From NCBI GenBank assembly GCA_018711785.1, contig DVHW01000134.1, positions 1 through 8,346 of the forward strand: DNA of 8,346 bases, given 5' to 3'. Shown here one piece after another: positions 1-5,007 of the stretch (position 1 is its first letter; each line of letters begins with the position of its first letter). A model generated the notes under the pieces. The model did no database searches. It was not told the DNA's origin and saw only the letters and a list, made by a program, of their open reading frames with translations. This DNA comes from Candidatus Galloscillospira excrementavium. Its GTDB lineage: Bacteria; Bacillota; Clostridia; Oscillospirales; Oscillospiraceae. The position numbers were made by a program, and so were the translations under genes.

Positions 1-977
1 GTGTCCAGCAGGGAGGTCTTGCCGTGGTCCACGTGGCCCATGACCACCACCACGGGGGCCCGGGGAACCAGATCCTCCGGCTTATCCTCGTGGTCGTCGA
101 TCAGCCGCTCCTCAATGGTGACGGTGACCTCATGCTCCACCTTGCAGCCCATCTCCTCGGCGATGATGGCCGCGGTGTCGAAGTCGATGATCTGGCTGAG
201 GGAGGCCATAACGCCGTTCTTCATCAGGCACTTGACCACCTCGGCGCCGGTCTTTTTCATGCGGCTGGCCAGCTCGCCCACCCCGATCTCGTCGGGGATC
301 TTGACGGTGAGGGGGGTCTTTTTGGCGATCTCCAGCTGGAGCCGGCGCATCTTCTCCTGTTCCTCCTGGCGGCGCTTGCTGCCGCCCTGGAAGCCGCCCT
401 TGCGCTGGTTGCGGCCCTGGAACTTCTGCTTGCCCGCCTGCATCTGCTTGGTGCGGCCGGCGGCCAGGTTCTCCAGCTTCTCGTCGTACTTGTCCAGGTT
501 CACATTGCCCGCCTTGCGGGTGTCCACCAGCTTCTTCTCCGGCACCCGGGAGCCGGGGCGGGAGGGCTGCTGCGCCTGGGCCTGAGGCTGCCTGGCGGCC
601 TGGGGCTGCTGAGGCTTGGGGGCGTTCTGCCCACCCTGAGCGGGCGCGGACTGCCCCTGTCCCTGCGCCTTGGGCGCCTGGGCGGCCTGGGGCTGGGCAG
701 GCTTCTTCTCACCGCCCTGGGGCTTCTCCGGGGCCTTGGGGGCCTCGGGCGCGGGGGCGGGCTTGGGCTCGTGGTAGACCTCGGCAAAGACGCTCTCCAG
801 GCTGTCCAGCTGGTTGTGCTGGGTCAGATACTCAAAGATGAGGGAGAGCTCCCGGTCGTCCAGGACCTGCATGTGGTTCTTGGGCGTGGTCGCGTATTTC
901 GTCAGGATATCGGAGATCTCCTTGGAGTTTTTGCCAAAATCCTTGGCGACCTCGTGTACACGGTATTTGTTCAGCAA
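1..977 (-). CDS. infB: Translation initiation factor IF-2, N-terminal part (cut by window edge)
   Basis: IF-2 is the GTPase that brings initiator tRNA to the 30S subunit and promotes subunit joining. The 325 visible codons hold an N-terminal IF2_N module (residues 1-55, MLNKYRVHEVAKDFG), a long Pro/Gln/Ala-rich then Lys/Arg-rich linker (about 70-215), a second IF2_N-like module (about 221-282), and the start of the G domain with P-loop GHVDHGKT at 314-321. The switch regions and all later domains lie beyond position 1. I chose the TTG at 977-975 because a perfect GGAGGT lies 7 nt upstream and the protein then begins at the family's usual KYRVHEVAKDF block. An in-frame ATG at 992-990 would add five residues but has no ribosome binding site. 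It is the last visible gene of the rimP operon, 135 nt after ylxQ, with a large hairpin in that gap. Identity is certain; only the start is debatable. Confidence 0.96.
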   Translation of the reverse strand, partial: MLNKYRVHEVAKDFGKNSKEISDILTKYATTPKNHMQVLDDRELSLIFEYLTQHNQLDSLESVFAEVYHEPKPAPAPEAPKAPEKPQGGEKKPAQPQAAQAPKAQGQGQSAPAQGGQNAPKPQQPQAARQPQAQAQQPSRPGSRVPEKKLVDTRKAGNVNLDKYDEKLENLAAGRTKQMQAGKQKFQGRNQRKGGFQGGSKRRQEEQEKMRRLQLEIAKKTPLTVKIPDEIGVGELASRMKKTGAEVVKCLMKNGVMASLSQIIDFDTAAIIAEEMGCKVEHEVTVTIEERLIDDHEDKPEDLVPRAPVVVVMGHVDHGKTSLLD

Positions 978-984
978 ATAAGCC

Positions 985-990
985 ACCTCC
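985..990 (-). promoter_or_regulatory. Ribosome binding site that fixes the infB TTG start
   Basis: The minus strand reads GGAGGT here, followed by 7 nt and then TTG CTG AAC AAA TAC. This is a near-ideal Shine-Dalgarno spacing for the TTG. It lies inside the reading frame of the alternative ATG at 992, so that ATG would have to initiate without a visible ribosome binding site. Confidence 0.8.
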
Positions 991-1005
991 ATATGGGGTA
1001 TCCGG

Positions 1006-1064
1006 GGGCCTGCGCCAATCCGAAAACACAGGGGCGGGCTGTGCTTTCGGATTGGAACAAGCCC
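1006..1064 (-). other. Long RNA hairpin in the ylxQ-infB intergenic region
   Basis: In the minus-strand transcript, CCAATCCGAAA pairs perfectly with TTTCGGATTGG (11 bp), then one G-U wobble, then CACAG with CTGTG, closing a 7-nt loop CCCGCCC. That gives a continuous 17-pair stem over 1015-1055. An outer helix of 8 more pairs (GGGCTTGT with GCAGGCCC, two of them G-U) follows after one U-C mismatch, for about 59 nt in all. On the plus strand the wobbles become C-A mismatches, so the structure is best formed by RNA from the infB operon. No T-run follows the stem, so it does not look like an intrinsic terminator. Possible roles, all inferred, are an RNase III processing site, an mRNA stabiliser, or a protein-binding element upstream of infB. 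I do not see a kink-turn motif. Confidence 0.75.
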
Positions 1065-1112
1065 GGTTCAAAATCATATCCCTCTGCCGCGCTCCGGCAT
1101 GTTCTGCGGCCC

Positions 1113-1718
1113 TCACGTGGAGTTCCCCGGGCCGGGGGAGCGGGGGAGCTTCCCCTTGACGCGGTACGCGCCCCCCCTGGGGGCGGGGCCTTTCTTGACG
1201 GAAGCGGGAGCGCCCTCCGGCCTCTCCCGGCGGCCGGCCTTCCGGGCAATGCGCTGGCGGGCCGCGTCGGCGTTTTTGGGGGGCGCCGGGGACCGCGCTT
1301 TCCCCTTTTGCAGCTTCTTCTCGTGCCGGCGCTGCTCCGCCTGCCGCTGGAGGGCCTTTTGGGCCTTCACATCCAGCTGGGCGGCCAGGTCTCCGTAGCG
1401 CTCGGTGTCCAGAGCGGCCAGCTTGGCGCACAGGGAGGAGGCCAAGCCCACGTCGGTCAGGGCGGCCATGGCGCAGGAGCTGCGGCCCACCGCGCCGCCC
1501 AGCTCGGCCTTGGTGAAGGGGAGAGAGATCCAGGGGGCGTTTCCCGCCTCGGCAAAGTGACGGGCCCGGCGGAGAGTGTTGTCCGCCGCGTCGGCGGCCA
1601 GCAGGATGAGCCGGGCATGGCGGGCGCGGGCGGCGGCGCCCACCGGCTCCTCGCCCACCTCCAGCCGGCCGGCCCGCTTGGCAAGGCCGATGAGGGAGAG
1701 CAGGTGGTTAGGCGTCAT
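1113..1718 (-). CDS. ylxQ: L7Ae/L30e-family RNA-binding protein YlxQ with basic C-terminal tail
   Basis: The first ~100 of 201 residues match the small L7Ae/L30e/Gadd45-type fold found between ylxR and infB in Firmicutes (NHLLSLIGLAKRAGRLEVGE at 4-23; LILLAADAADNT at 37-48; the C-terminal part of the fold near GRSSCAMAALTDVGLA at 78-93). The B. subtilis homologue is known to bind kink-turn RNA, but its cellular role is unclear. Typical members are about 100 residues. This one carries about 95 extra residues (107-201), rich in Lys, Arg, Ala, Gln, Pro and Gly and probably helical at first (about 110-140), then disordered. The ATG overlaps the end of rnpM by 11 nt and has an AGGGAGGG-type ribosome binding site inside rnpM, so the two genes are probably translationally coupled. 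A structural or RNA-chaperone role is inferred. Confidence 0.88.
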   Translation of the reverse strand: MTPNHLLSLIGLAKRAGRLEVGEEPVGAAARARHARLILLAADAADNTLRRARHFAEAGNAPWISLPFTKAELGGAVGRSSCAMAALTDVGLASSLCAKLAALDTERYGDLAAQLDVKAQKALQRQAEQRRHEKKLQKGKARSPAPPKNADAARQRIARKAGRRERPEGAPASVKKGPAPRGGAYRVKGKLPRSPGPGNST

Positions 1719-1986
1719 GTCCGTCCCCCTCCCTCATCTGCGCCTCCAGCGCGTCCCACACCTCCGGCGGGAGGGGGGCGGAGAAGGCCCGCTCCAGGGC
1801 CCGGGCCTTCCGGGCCCGCTTCAGGCACTCCGGGTCGGGGCACACATAGGCCCCCCGGCCGGGCTTCTTGCCCTTGAAGTCCAGGGAGACCTCCCCCTCG
1901 GGGGAGCGGACCACCCGGATGAGCTCCTTTTTCGGTTTCATCTCCCGGCAGCCCACGCACTGGCGCAGCGGGATTTTCTTGGGCAT
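1708..1986 (-). CDS. rnpM: RNase P modulator RnpM (YlxR, DUF448)
   Basis: This is a 92-residue member of the YlxR/DUF448 family, recently described in B. subtilis as a protein that binds RNase P RNA and modulates its activity. Hallmarks are visible: RQCVGCREMKPKKELIRVVR (8-27), GRGAYVCPDPECLKRARK (43-60) and ALERAF (63-68). Four cysteines (C10, C13, C49, C54) are placed as two pairs; whether they bind metal cannot be told from sequence. The protein is basic overall, as expected for an RNA binder. The ATG has an AGGAAGGGGG ribosome binding site about 7-8 nt upstream. It lies 57 nt after nusA and overlaps ylxQ by 11 nt, so it is expressed with both. Confidence 0.94.
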   Translation of the reverse strand: MPKKIPLRQCVGCREMKPKKELIRVVRSPEGEVSLDFKGKKPGRGAYVCPDPECLKRARKARALERAFSAPLPPEVWDALEAQMREGDGHDA

Positions 1987-2043
1987 GGGGACGCCCCCTT
2001 CCTGAATACAACAAAAAATGGTGCGAAAGCCGCGGCAGGGCGG

Positions 2044-3249
2044 TTACGCCTCGTCCTCCGCCTCCACGGCCGCGTCCTGGGCCGCCTCGCCTGCGGTGTC
2101 GTCCTCCACCACCTCGTCGTCGGCCAGGAGGACGTCCTCTTCCTCCTCGGGCTCCTCGGGGGCGGAGGCGGGCTTGATGTCGATCTTATAGCCGGTGAGC
2201 TTGGCGGACAGGCGGGCGTTCTGCCCCTCCTTGCCGATGGCCAGGGAGAGCTGGTCGTCGGGCACCACCACCCGGCAGCTCTTGCCGTCGGAGAGGGTGG
2301 TGACGCTGATGACGTCGGCCGGGGCCAGGGCGGCGGCCACATAGGCGGCCGGGTCGTCGGAGTACTTGACGATGTCCACCTTCTCGCCGTTCAGCTCCTC
2401 CACGATGTTGTTCACCCGCTGGCCCCGGGGACCCACGCAGGCGCCGATGGGGTCCACATTGGGGTCGGTGGAGGTGACGGCGATCTTGGTGCGGCTGCCC
2501 GCCTCCCGGGCGATGGACTTGACCTCTACCGTGCCGTCGTAGATCTCGGGCACCTCCAGCTCGAACAGCCGCTTGACCAGGCCCGGGTGGGTGCGGGAGA
2601 TGAGGACCTGGGGGCCCTTGGTGGACCGGCGGACCTCCACCACGTAGACCTTCAGGCGGTCGCCCTCGTGGTAGACCTCCCCCTTCACCTGCTCGCTGGG
2701 GGAGAGGTAGGCCTCGGTGGCCTCTCCGCCCGAGCCGATGCGCAGGCTCACCGAGCCGGAGCGGGGGTCGAGGCGGGTGACCACGCCGGTGAGGATCTCG
2801 TGCTCCTTGGAGCTGAACTCATCGTAGATCATGCCCCGTTCGGCCTCCCGCATGCCCTGGATGATGACCTGGCGGGCAGTCTGGGCGGCGATGCGGCCGA
2901 AGTTCTTGGTCTTGAGCTCGATGCGGATCACGTCCCCCAGCTGGGCCTGGGGCAGGGAGGCGCGGGCCTCGGCCAGGCTCATCTCGGTGCAGGGGTTGTC
3001 CACCTCCTCCACCACGTCCTTGCGCACGAACATGCGCACGGTGCCCTTCTCCTCGTCGGCCTCCACCGTCACGTTGTCCCCCACGTTTTCATGGTCCTTC
3101 TTGTAGGCGGAGACCAGGGCCTGGGTGATCTTCTCCAGCATATAGGCCTTGGGGATGCCCCGCTCCTTCTCGATCAGGTTGATGGCGGTGAAAAACTCCG
3201 CCGCGTCCAGCTCGTTGGACTTCTGGGCTTTCGCATTGCGTTTCGGCAT
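2044..3249 (-). CDS. nusA: Transcription elongation/termination factor NusA
   Basis: NusA binds RNA polymerase and nascent RNA, stimulating pausing and hairpin-dependent termination. The 401 residues show the domains in order: N-terminal RNAP-binding domain (about 13-145), S1 domain (about 148-215), KH1 (about 235-300, with [14 protein letters not shown] at 269-282) and KH2 (about 305-360, with [17 protein letters not shown] at 337-353). It ends in an acidic tail (about 363-401) rather than the repeat domains of enterobacterial NusA. The first ~12 residues ([12 protein letters not shown]) are a short basic extension compared with the usual N-terminus. The ATG start is supported by AAGGAG 9 nt upstream, and no other start lies close by. 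It follows rimP by 71 nt. The terminator in the operon leader suggests that NusA may control its own synthesis. Confidence 0.98.
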   Translation of the reverse strand: MPKRNAKAQKSNELDAAEFFTAINLIEKERGIPKAYMLEKITQALVSAYKKDHENVGDNVTVEADEEKGTVRMFVRKDVVEEVDNPCTEMSLAEARASLPQAQLGDVIRIELKTKNFGRIAAQTARQVIIQGMREAERGMIYDEFSSKEHEILTGVVTRLDPRSGSVSLRIGSGGEATEAYLSPSEQVKGEVYHEGDRLKVYVVEVRRSTKGPQVLISRTHPGLVKRLFELEVPEIYDGTVEVKSIAREAGSRTKIAVTSTDPNVDPIGACVGPRGQRVNNIVEELNGEKVDIVKYSDDPAAYVAAALAPADVISVTTLSDGKSCRVVVPDDQLSLAIGKEGQNARLSAKLTGYKIDIKPASAPEEPEEEEDVLLADDEVVEDDTAGEAAQDAAVEAEDEA

Positions 3250-3274
3250 AATCGCATTCTCCTTATATCAGTGG

Positions 3275-3290
3275 GGCCGGCGGGCCGGCC
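3275..3290 (-). other. Small GC hairpin between rimP and nusA
   Basis: The minus-strand RNA reads GGCCGG-CCCG-CCGGCC, a perfect 6-bp GC stem with a 4-nt loop, ending 10 nt before the nusA AAGGAG ribosome binding site. No U-tract follows (the next bases are CCACTGATATAAGG), so it is not a terminator. It could modulate ribosome access or act as a pause or stability element. In such GC-rich DNA a short GC palindrome may also be chance. Confidence 0.45.
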
Positions 3291-3320
3291 TGCGTTGATC
3301 TGACTGCCTGGAGCGCCCGG

Positions 3321-3782
3321 TCAGAACCGGACCGCCAGCCGCACCTGGGCCACGTCCTTTTTGGGAAAGGTCCGCTCCCCGGCGGCGGTCTCCACGGTGA
3401 CGGCGCCGCTCTCGGCGTCGTAGGCGCGGAGGACCCCGGTGTGCTCCTTCCGGCCCTCCAGGGGGCGGTAGAGCTTTACGTCTACCTCGCTGCCCAGAAA
3501 GGCGGCGAAGTGCTCCGGCTTTTTCAGTGTCCGGTCCAGCCCGGCGGAGGAGACCTCCAGGGTGTAGCTGCCCTCGATGGGGTCGGCCTCGTCCAGCGCG
3601 TCGCTGAGGCGGCGGCTGACCGCCTCGCAGTCGTCGATGTCCACGCCGCCCTCCTTGTCGATGTAGACCCGGAGGAACCAGGTGCCCGCCTCCTTGACGT
3701 ACTCCACATCCCACAGGGTGCAGCCGTTTTCCTCCGCGATGGGCCGGGCCAGGCCGGCGGTCAGTTCGGTCACTTTTGCCAT
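3321..3782 (-). CDS. rimP: Ribosome maturation factor RimP
   Basis: RimP binds the free 30S subunit and helps its late maturation. The 153-residue protein has the family's N-terminal domain (about 5-82, LARPIAEENGCTLWDVEYVK at 11-30, and the signature LEVSSAGLDRTLKKPEHF at 75-92) and a C-terminal SH3-like barrel (about 93-150). Length is normal. I chose the ATG at 3782-3780 because GGAGAAGGGGG lies 8 nt upstream and MAKVTELTAGL is the natural start. A GTG at 3803 would add seven residues that include the ribosome binding site. It is the first gene of the operon, reached by a leader of about 105 nt carrying an intrinsic terminator. Confidence 0.96.
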   Translation of the reverse strand: MAKVTELTAGLARPIAEENGCTLWDVEYVKEAGTWFLRVYIDKEGGVDIDDCEAVSRRLSDALDEADPIEGSYTLEVSSAGLDRTLKKPEHFAAFLGSEVDVKLYRPLEGRKEHTGVLRAYDAESGAVTVETAAGERTFPKKDVAQVRLAVRF

Positions 3783-3790
3783 GGAGGCAG

Positions 3791-3801
3791 CCCCCTTCTC
3801 C
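3791..3801 (-). promoter_or_regulatory. Ribosome binding site that decides the rimP start
   Basis: The minus strand reads GGAGAAGGGGG followed by 8 nt (CTGCCTCC) and ATG GCA AAA. This favours the ATG at 3782 over the upstream GTG at 3803, which would overlap this site. Confidence 0.75.
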
Positions 3802-3837
3802 ACATATTCCAGAAATAGCCACAGGCACTCTGGTCAA

Positions 3838-3866
3838 TCAAAAAGAGCGGGGACAGACCCCACTCT
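3838..3866 (-). terminator. Intrinsic terminator in the rimP-nusA operon leader (probable attenuator)
   Basis: In the minus-strand transcript AGAG-U-GGGG pairs with CCCC-G-CUCU around the 5-nt loop UCUGU, giving a 9-pair stem (3866-3844) with one G-U wobble. The U-run then continues to 3840 and is broken by G at 3839 (UUUUGAUUG). On the plus strand the wobble becomes a C-A mismatch and no T-run follows, so the terminator works for minus-strand transcription only. It lies about 20 nt after the predicted start site of the rimP promoter and about 57 nt before the rimP ATG, so it can stop transcripts before any gene is reached. A short, interrupted U-run is typical of NusA-stimulated terminators. 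B. subtilis is reported to autoregulate nusA by such leader attenuation; the same mechanism here is inferred. Confidence 0.8.
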
Positions 3867-3893
3867 CACCATACCTACACTACTATCATAGGG

Positions 3894-3922
3894 AGTATAC
3901 CACGCAAAGGCCGGAAATGCAA
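3894..3922 (-). promoter_or_regulatory. Sigma-A-type promoter of the rimP-nusA-infB operon
   Basis: The minus strand reads TTGCAT (3922-3917), a 17-bp spacer, then TATACT (3899-3894). Both hexamers are close to the TTGACA/TATAAT consensus and the spacing is ideal. Transcription should begin near 3887, giving a leader of about 105 nt to rimP. The -35 box sits in the centre of an inverted repeat (3904-3930). Confidence 0.85.
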
Positions 3923-3930
3923 GCCTTTGC
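3904..3930. promoter_or_regulatory. Perfect inverted repeat straddling the rimP -35 box (candidate operator)
   Basis: GCAAAGGC (3904-3911) and GCCTTTGC (3923-3930) are exact reverse complements separated by 11 bp. The spacer contains the -35 hexamer (3917-3922), and one arm falls in the -35/-10 spacer. The sequence lies upstream of both predicted start sites, so it would act as DNA, not RNA. That geometry fits a dimeric repressor binding site. No regulator is identified, and the arms match no operator I recognise with confidence. Confidence 0.5.
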
Positions 3931-3993
3931 CGCGTTTTTTTGCGCGAAAACGGGCGCGGGGAGGGGAGGCTTTCGCCGTTACCCTTTTGTAAG

Positions 3994-4021
3994 TTGACAT
4001 AACGGCAGTTTTTGGTACAAT
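3994..4021 (+). promoter_or_regulatory. Sigma-A-type promoter of the moxR-DUF58-transglutaminase operon
   Basis: The plus strand has a perfect TTGACA (3994-3999), a 16-bp spacer, and TACAAT (4016-4021), one base from consensus. The expected start site is about 4027-4029, leaving a 5' leader of about 43 nt before the moxR ATG at 4071. The divergent rimP promoter lies 71 bp away, measured between the two -35 boxes. Confidence 0.88.
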
Positions 4022-4022
4022 A

Positions 4023-4036
4023 GTTGGGAAACCAAC
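4023..4036. promoter_or_regulatory. Small dyad over the predicted moxR start site
   Basis: GTTGG-GAAA-CCAAC is a 5-bp perfect inverted repeat with a GNRA-type 4-nt centre. It begins 1 bp after the -10 box and covers the expected transcription start. A start at 4027-4029 would leave the RNA without most of the left arm, so a DNA-level operator is more likely than an RNA hairpin. It is short enough to be chance. Confidence 0.35.
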
Positions 4037-4070
4037 CCGGTGACGCGGGAGACAGACGAGGGGGAGCGGC

Positions 4071-5000
4071 ATGAACGAGGCAAAGCGGATTTTGGGCGAG
4101 GTGAGGAAGGCGGTGGTGGGCAAGGACCAGGTCCTGGTCCGGGTCCTGCTGGCTATTCTGGCCCGGGGCCACATCCTGCTGGAGGATATCCCCGGCGTGG
4201 GCAAGACCACCATGGCCCTGGCCTTCTCCAAGGCCCTGTCCCTGGACTACAACCGGGTCCAGTTCACCCCCGACGTGATGCCCTCCGACATCACCGGCTT
4301 CTCCATCTACAACCGGGAGACCGGGGCCATGGAGTACCAGAAGGGCGCGGCCCTGTGCAACCTCTTCCTGGCCGATGAGCTCAACCGGGCCACCAGCCGC
4401 ACCCAGTCCGCCCTGCTGGAGGCCATGGAGGAGGGGCAGGTGACGGTGGACGGGGTGAGCCACCCGGTGCCCCGTCCCTTCATCGTCATCGCCACCCAGA
4501 ACCCGGCCGGGGCCTCGGGCACCCAGCTGCTGCCCGACTCCCAGATGGACCGGTTCATGGTGCGCCTGTCCATCGGCTACCCCGCGGCGGCCGATGAGGT
4601 GGAGCTGCTGCGCCGCAAGCAGGGGGGGAGCCTGCTGGAGCGGGTGGGGGTGGTGCTCTCCCGGGGGGAGCTGCTCGCCCTCCAGGAGCAGGTGGAGCGG
4701 GTATACATCGCCGACGAGGTGCTGGACTACATCGTCCGTCTCACCGGCGCCACCCGCAAAAGCCCCCTCATCGAGCAGGGGGCCAGCCCCCGGGCCTCCC
4801 TGGCTGTGGCCGCCATGGCCCGCGCGGCGGCCTTCCTCCAGGGGCGGGACTATGTCCTGCCCGAGAATGTGGCGGCGGTCTTTGCCGACACGGTGGCCCA
4901 CCGGCTCCTCCTCTCCCCCCGGGCGGAGGAGATGGAGGGGGGACGGGAGGCGCTGCTGGACAAGCTCCTCCGGGCCACCCCCATGCCCCGAATCCGGTGA
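4071..5000 (+). CDS. MoxR-family AAA+ ATPase
   Basis: MoxR proteins are cytoplasmic AAA+ ATPases thought to act as chaperones that mature or remodel partner proteins encoded beside them. The 309 residues contain Walker A (EDIPGVGKTT, 38-47), Walker B (LFLADELNRA, 98-107), the family stretch TQSALLEAMEEGQVTVDG (111-128), sensor 1 (ATQNPAG, 141-147), an arginine-finger segment (PDSQMDRF, 155-162) and a sensor 2 helix (ASPRASLAVAAMARAA, 238-253). Length and motif order are normal and all nucleotide-contact residues seem intact. The ATG is preceded by GAGGGGGAG about 4 nt upstream. It heads the plus operon, and the DUF58 gene begins 7 nt after its stop. The likely clients are the two downstream proteins; this is inferred from the conserved pairing. 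Confidence 0.94.
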   Translation: MNEAKRILGEVRKAVVGKDQVLVRVLLAILARGHILLEDIPGVGKTTMALAFSKALSLDYNRVQFTPDVMPSDITGFSIYNRETGAMEYQKGAALCNLFLADELNRATSRTQSALLEAMEEGQVTVDGVSHPVPRPFIVIATQNPAGASGTQLLPDSQMDRFMVRLSIGYPAAADEVELLRRKQGGSLLERVGVVLSRGELLALQEQVERVYIADEVLDYIVRLTGATRKSPLIEQGASPRASLAVAAMARAAAFLQGRDYVLPENVAAVFADTVAHRLLLSPRAEEMEGGREALLDKLLRATPMPRIR

Positions 5001-5007
5001 GGCGGCC

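Noticed and set aside
1015..1055. The ylxQ-infB hairpin as an intrinsic terminator.
   Set aside because: No U-run follows the stem on either strand, and infB is expected to be co-transcribed with the genes before it.
1006..1064. A kink-turn that YlxQ could bind in the ylxQ-infB spacer.
   Set aside because: The stem lacks a 3-nt bulge next to tandem G-A pairs, so the known L7Ae recognition motif is not visible. YlxQ binding there stays only a hypothesis.
1065..1112. A very short frame (ATG CCG GAG CGC GGC AGA GGG ATA TGA) on the minus strand after ylxQ, as a leader peptide for infB.
   Set aside because: Only eight codons, no ribosome binding site, and no link to the downstream hairpin beyond position.
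24..3303. Two long plus-strand open frames (about 617 and 575 codons) opposite the rimP-infB operon.
   Set aside because: They lie antisense to well-recognised genes, have low-complexity Gly/Leu/Ala/Arg/His-rich translations, and lack family motifs. They are expected from G/C at third codon positions in the real genes.
3952..3969. G-rich run (GGG, GGGG, GGGG, GG) upstream of the moxR -35 box as a possible G-quadruplex.
   Set aside because: The fourth run has only two Gs, so only a weak two-layer structure is possible, and G-runs are common in this GC-rich DNA.
3783..4070. A riboswitch or tRNA-like element in the divergent intergenic region.
   Set aside because: The rimP leader is about 105 nt and is explained by one terminator hairpin. 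The moxR leader is about 43 nt. Neither has room for, or motifs of, a known riboswitch class or a T-box.
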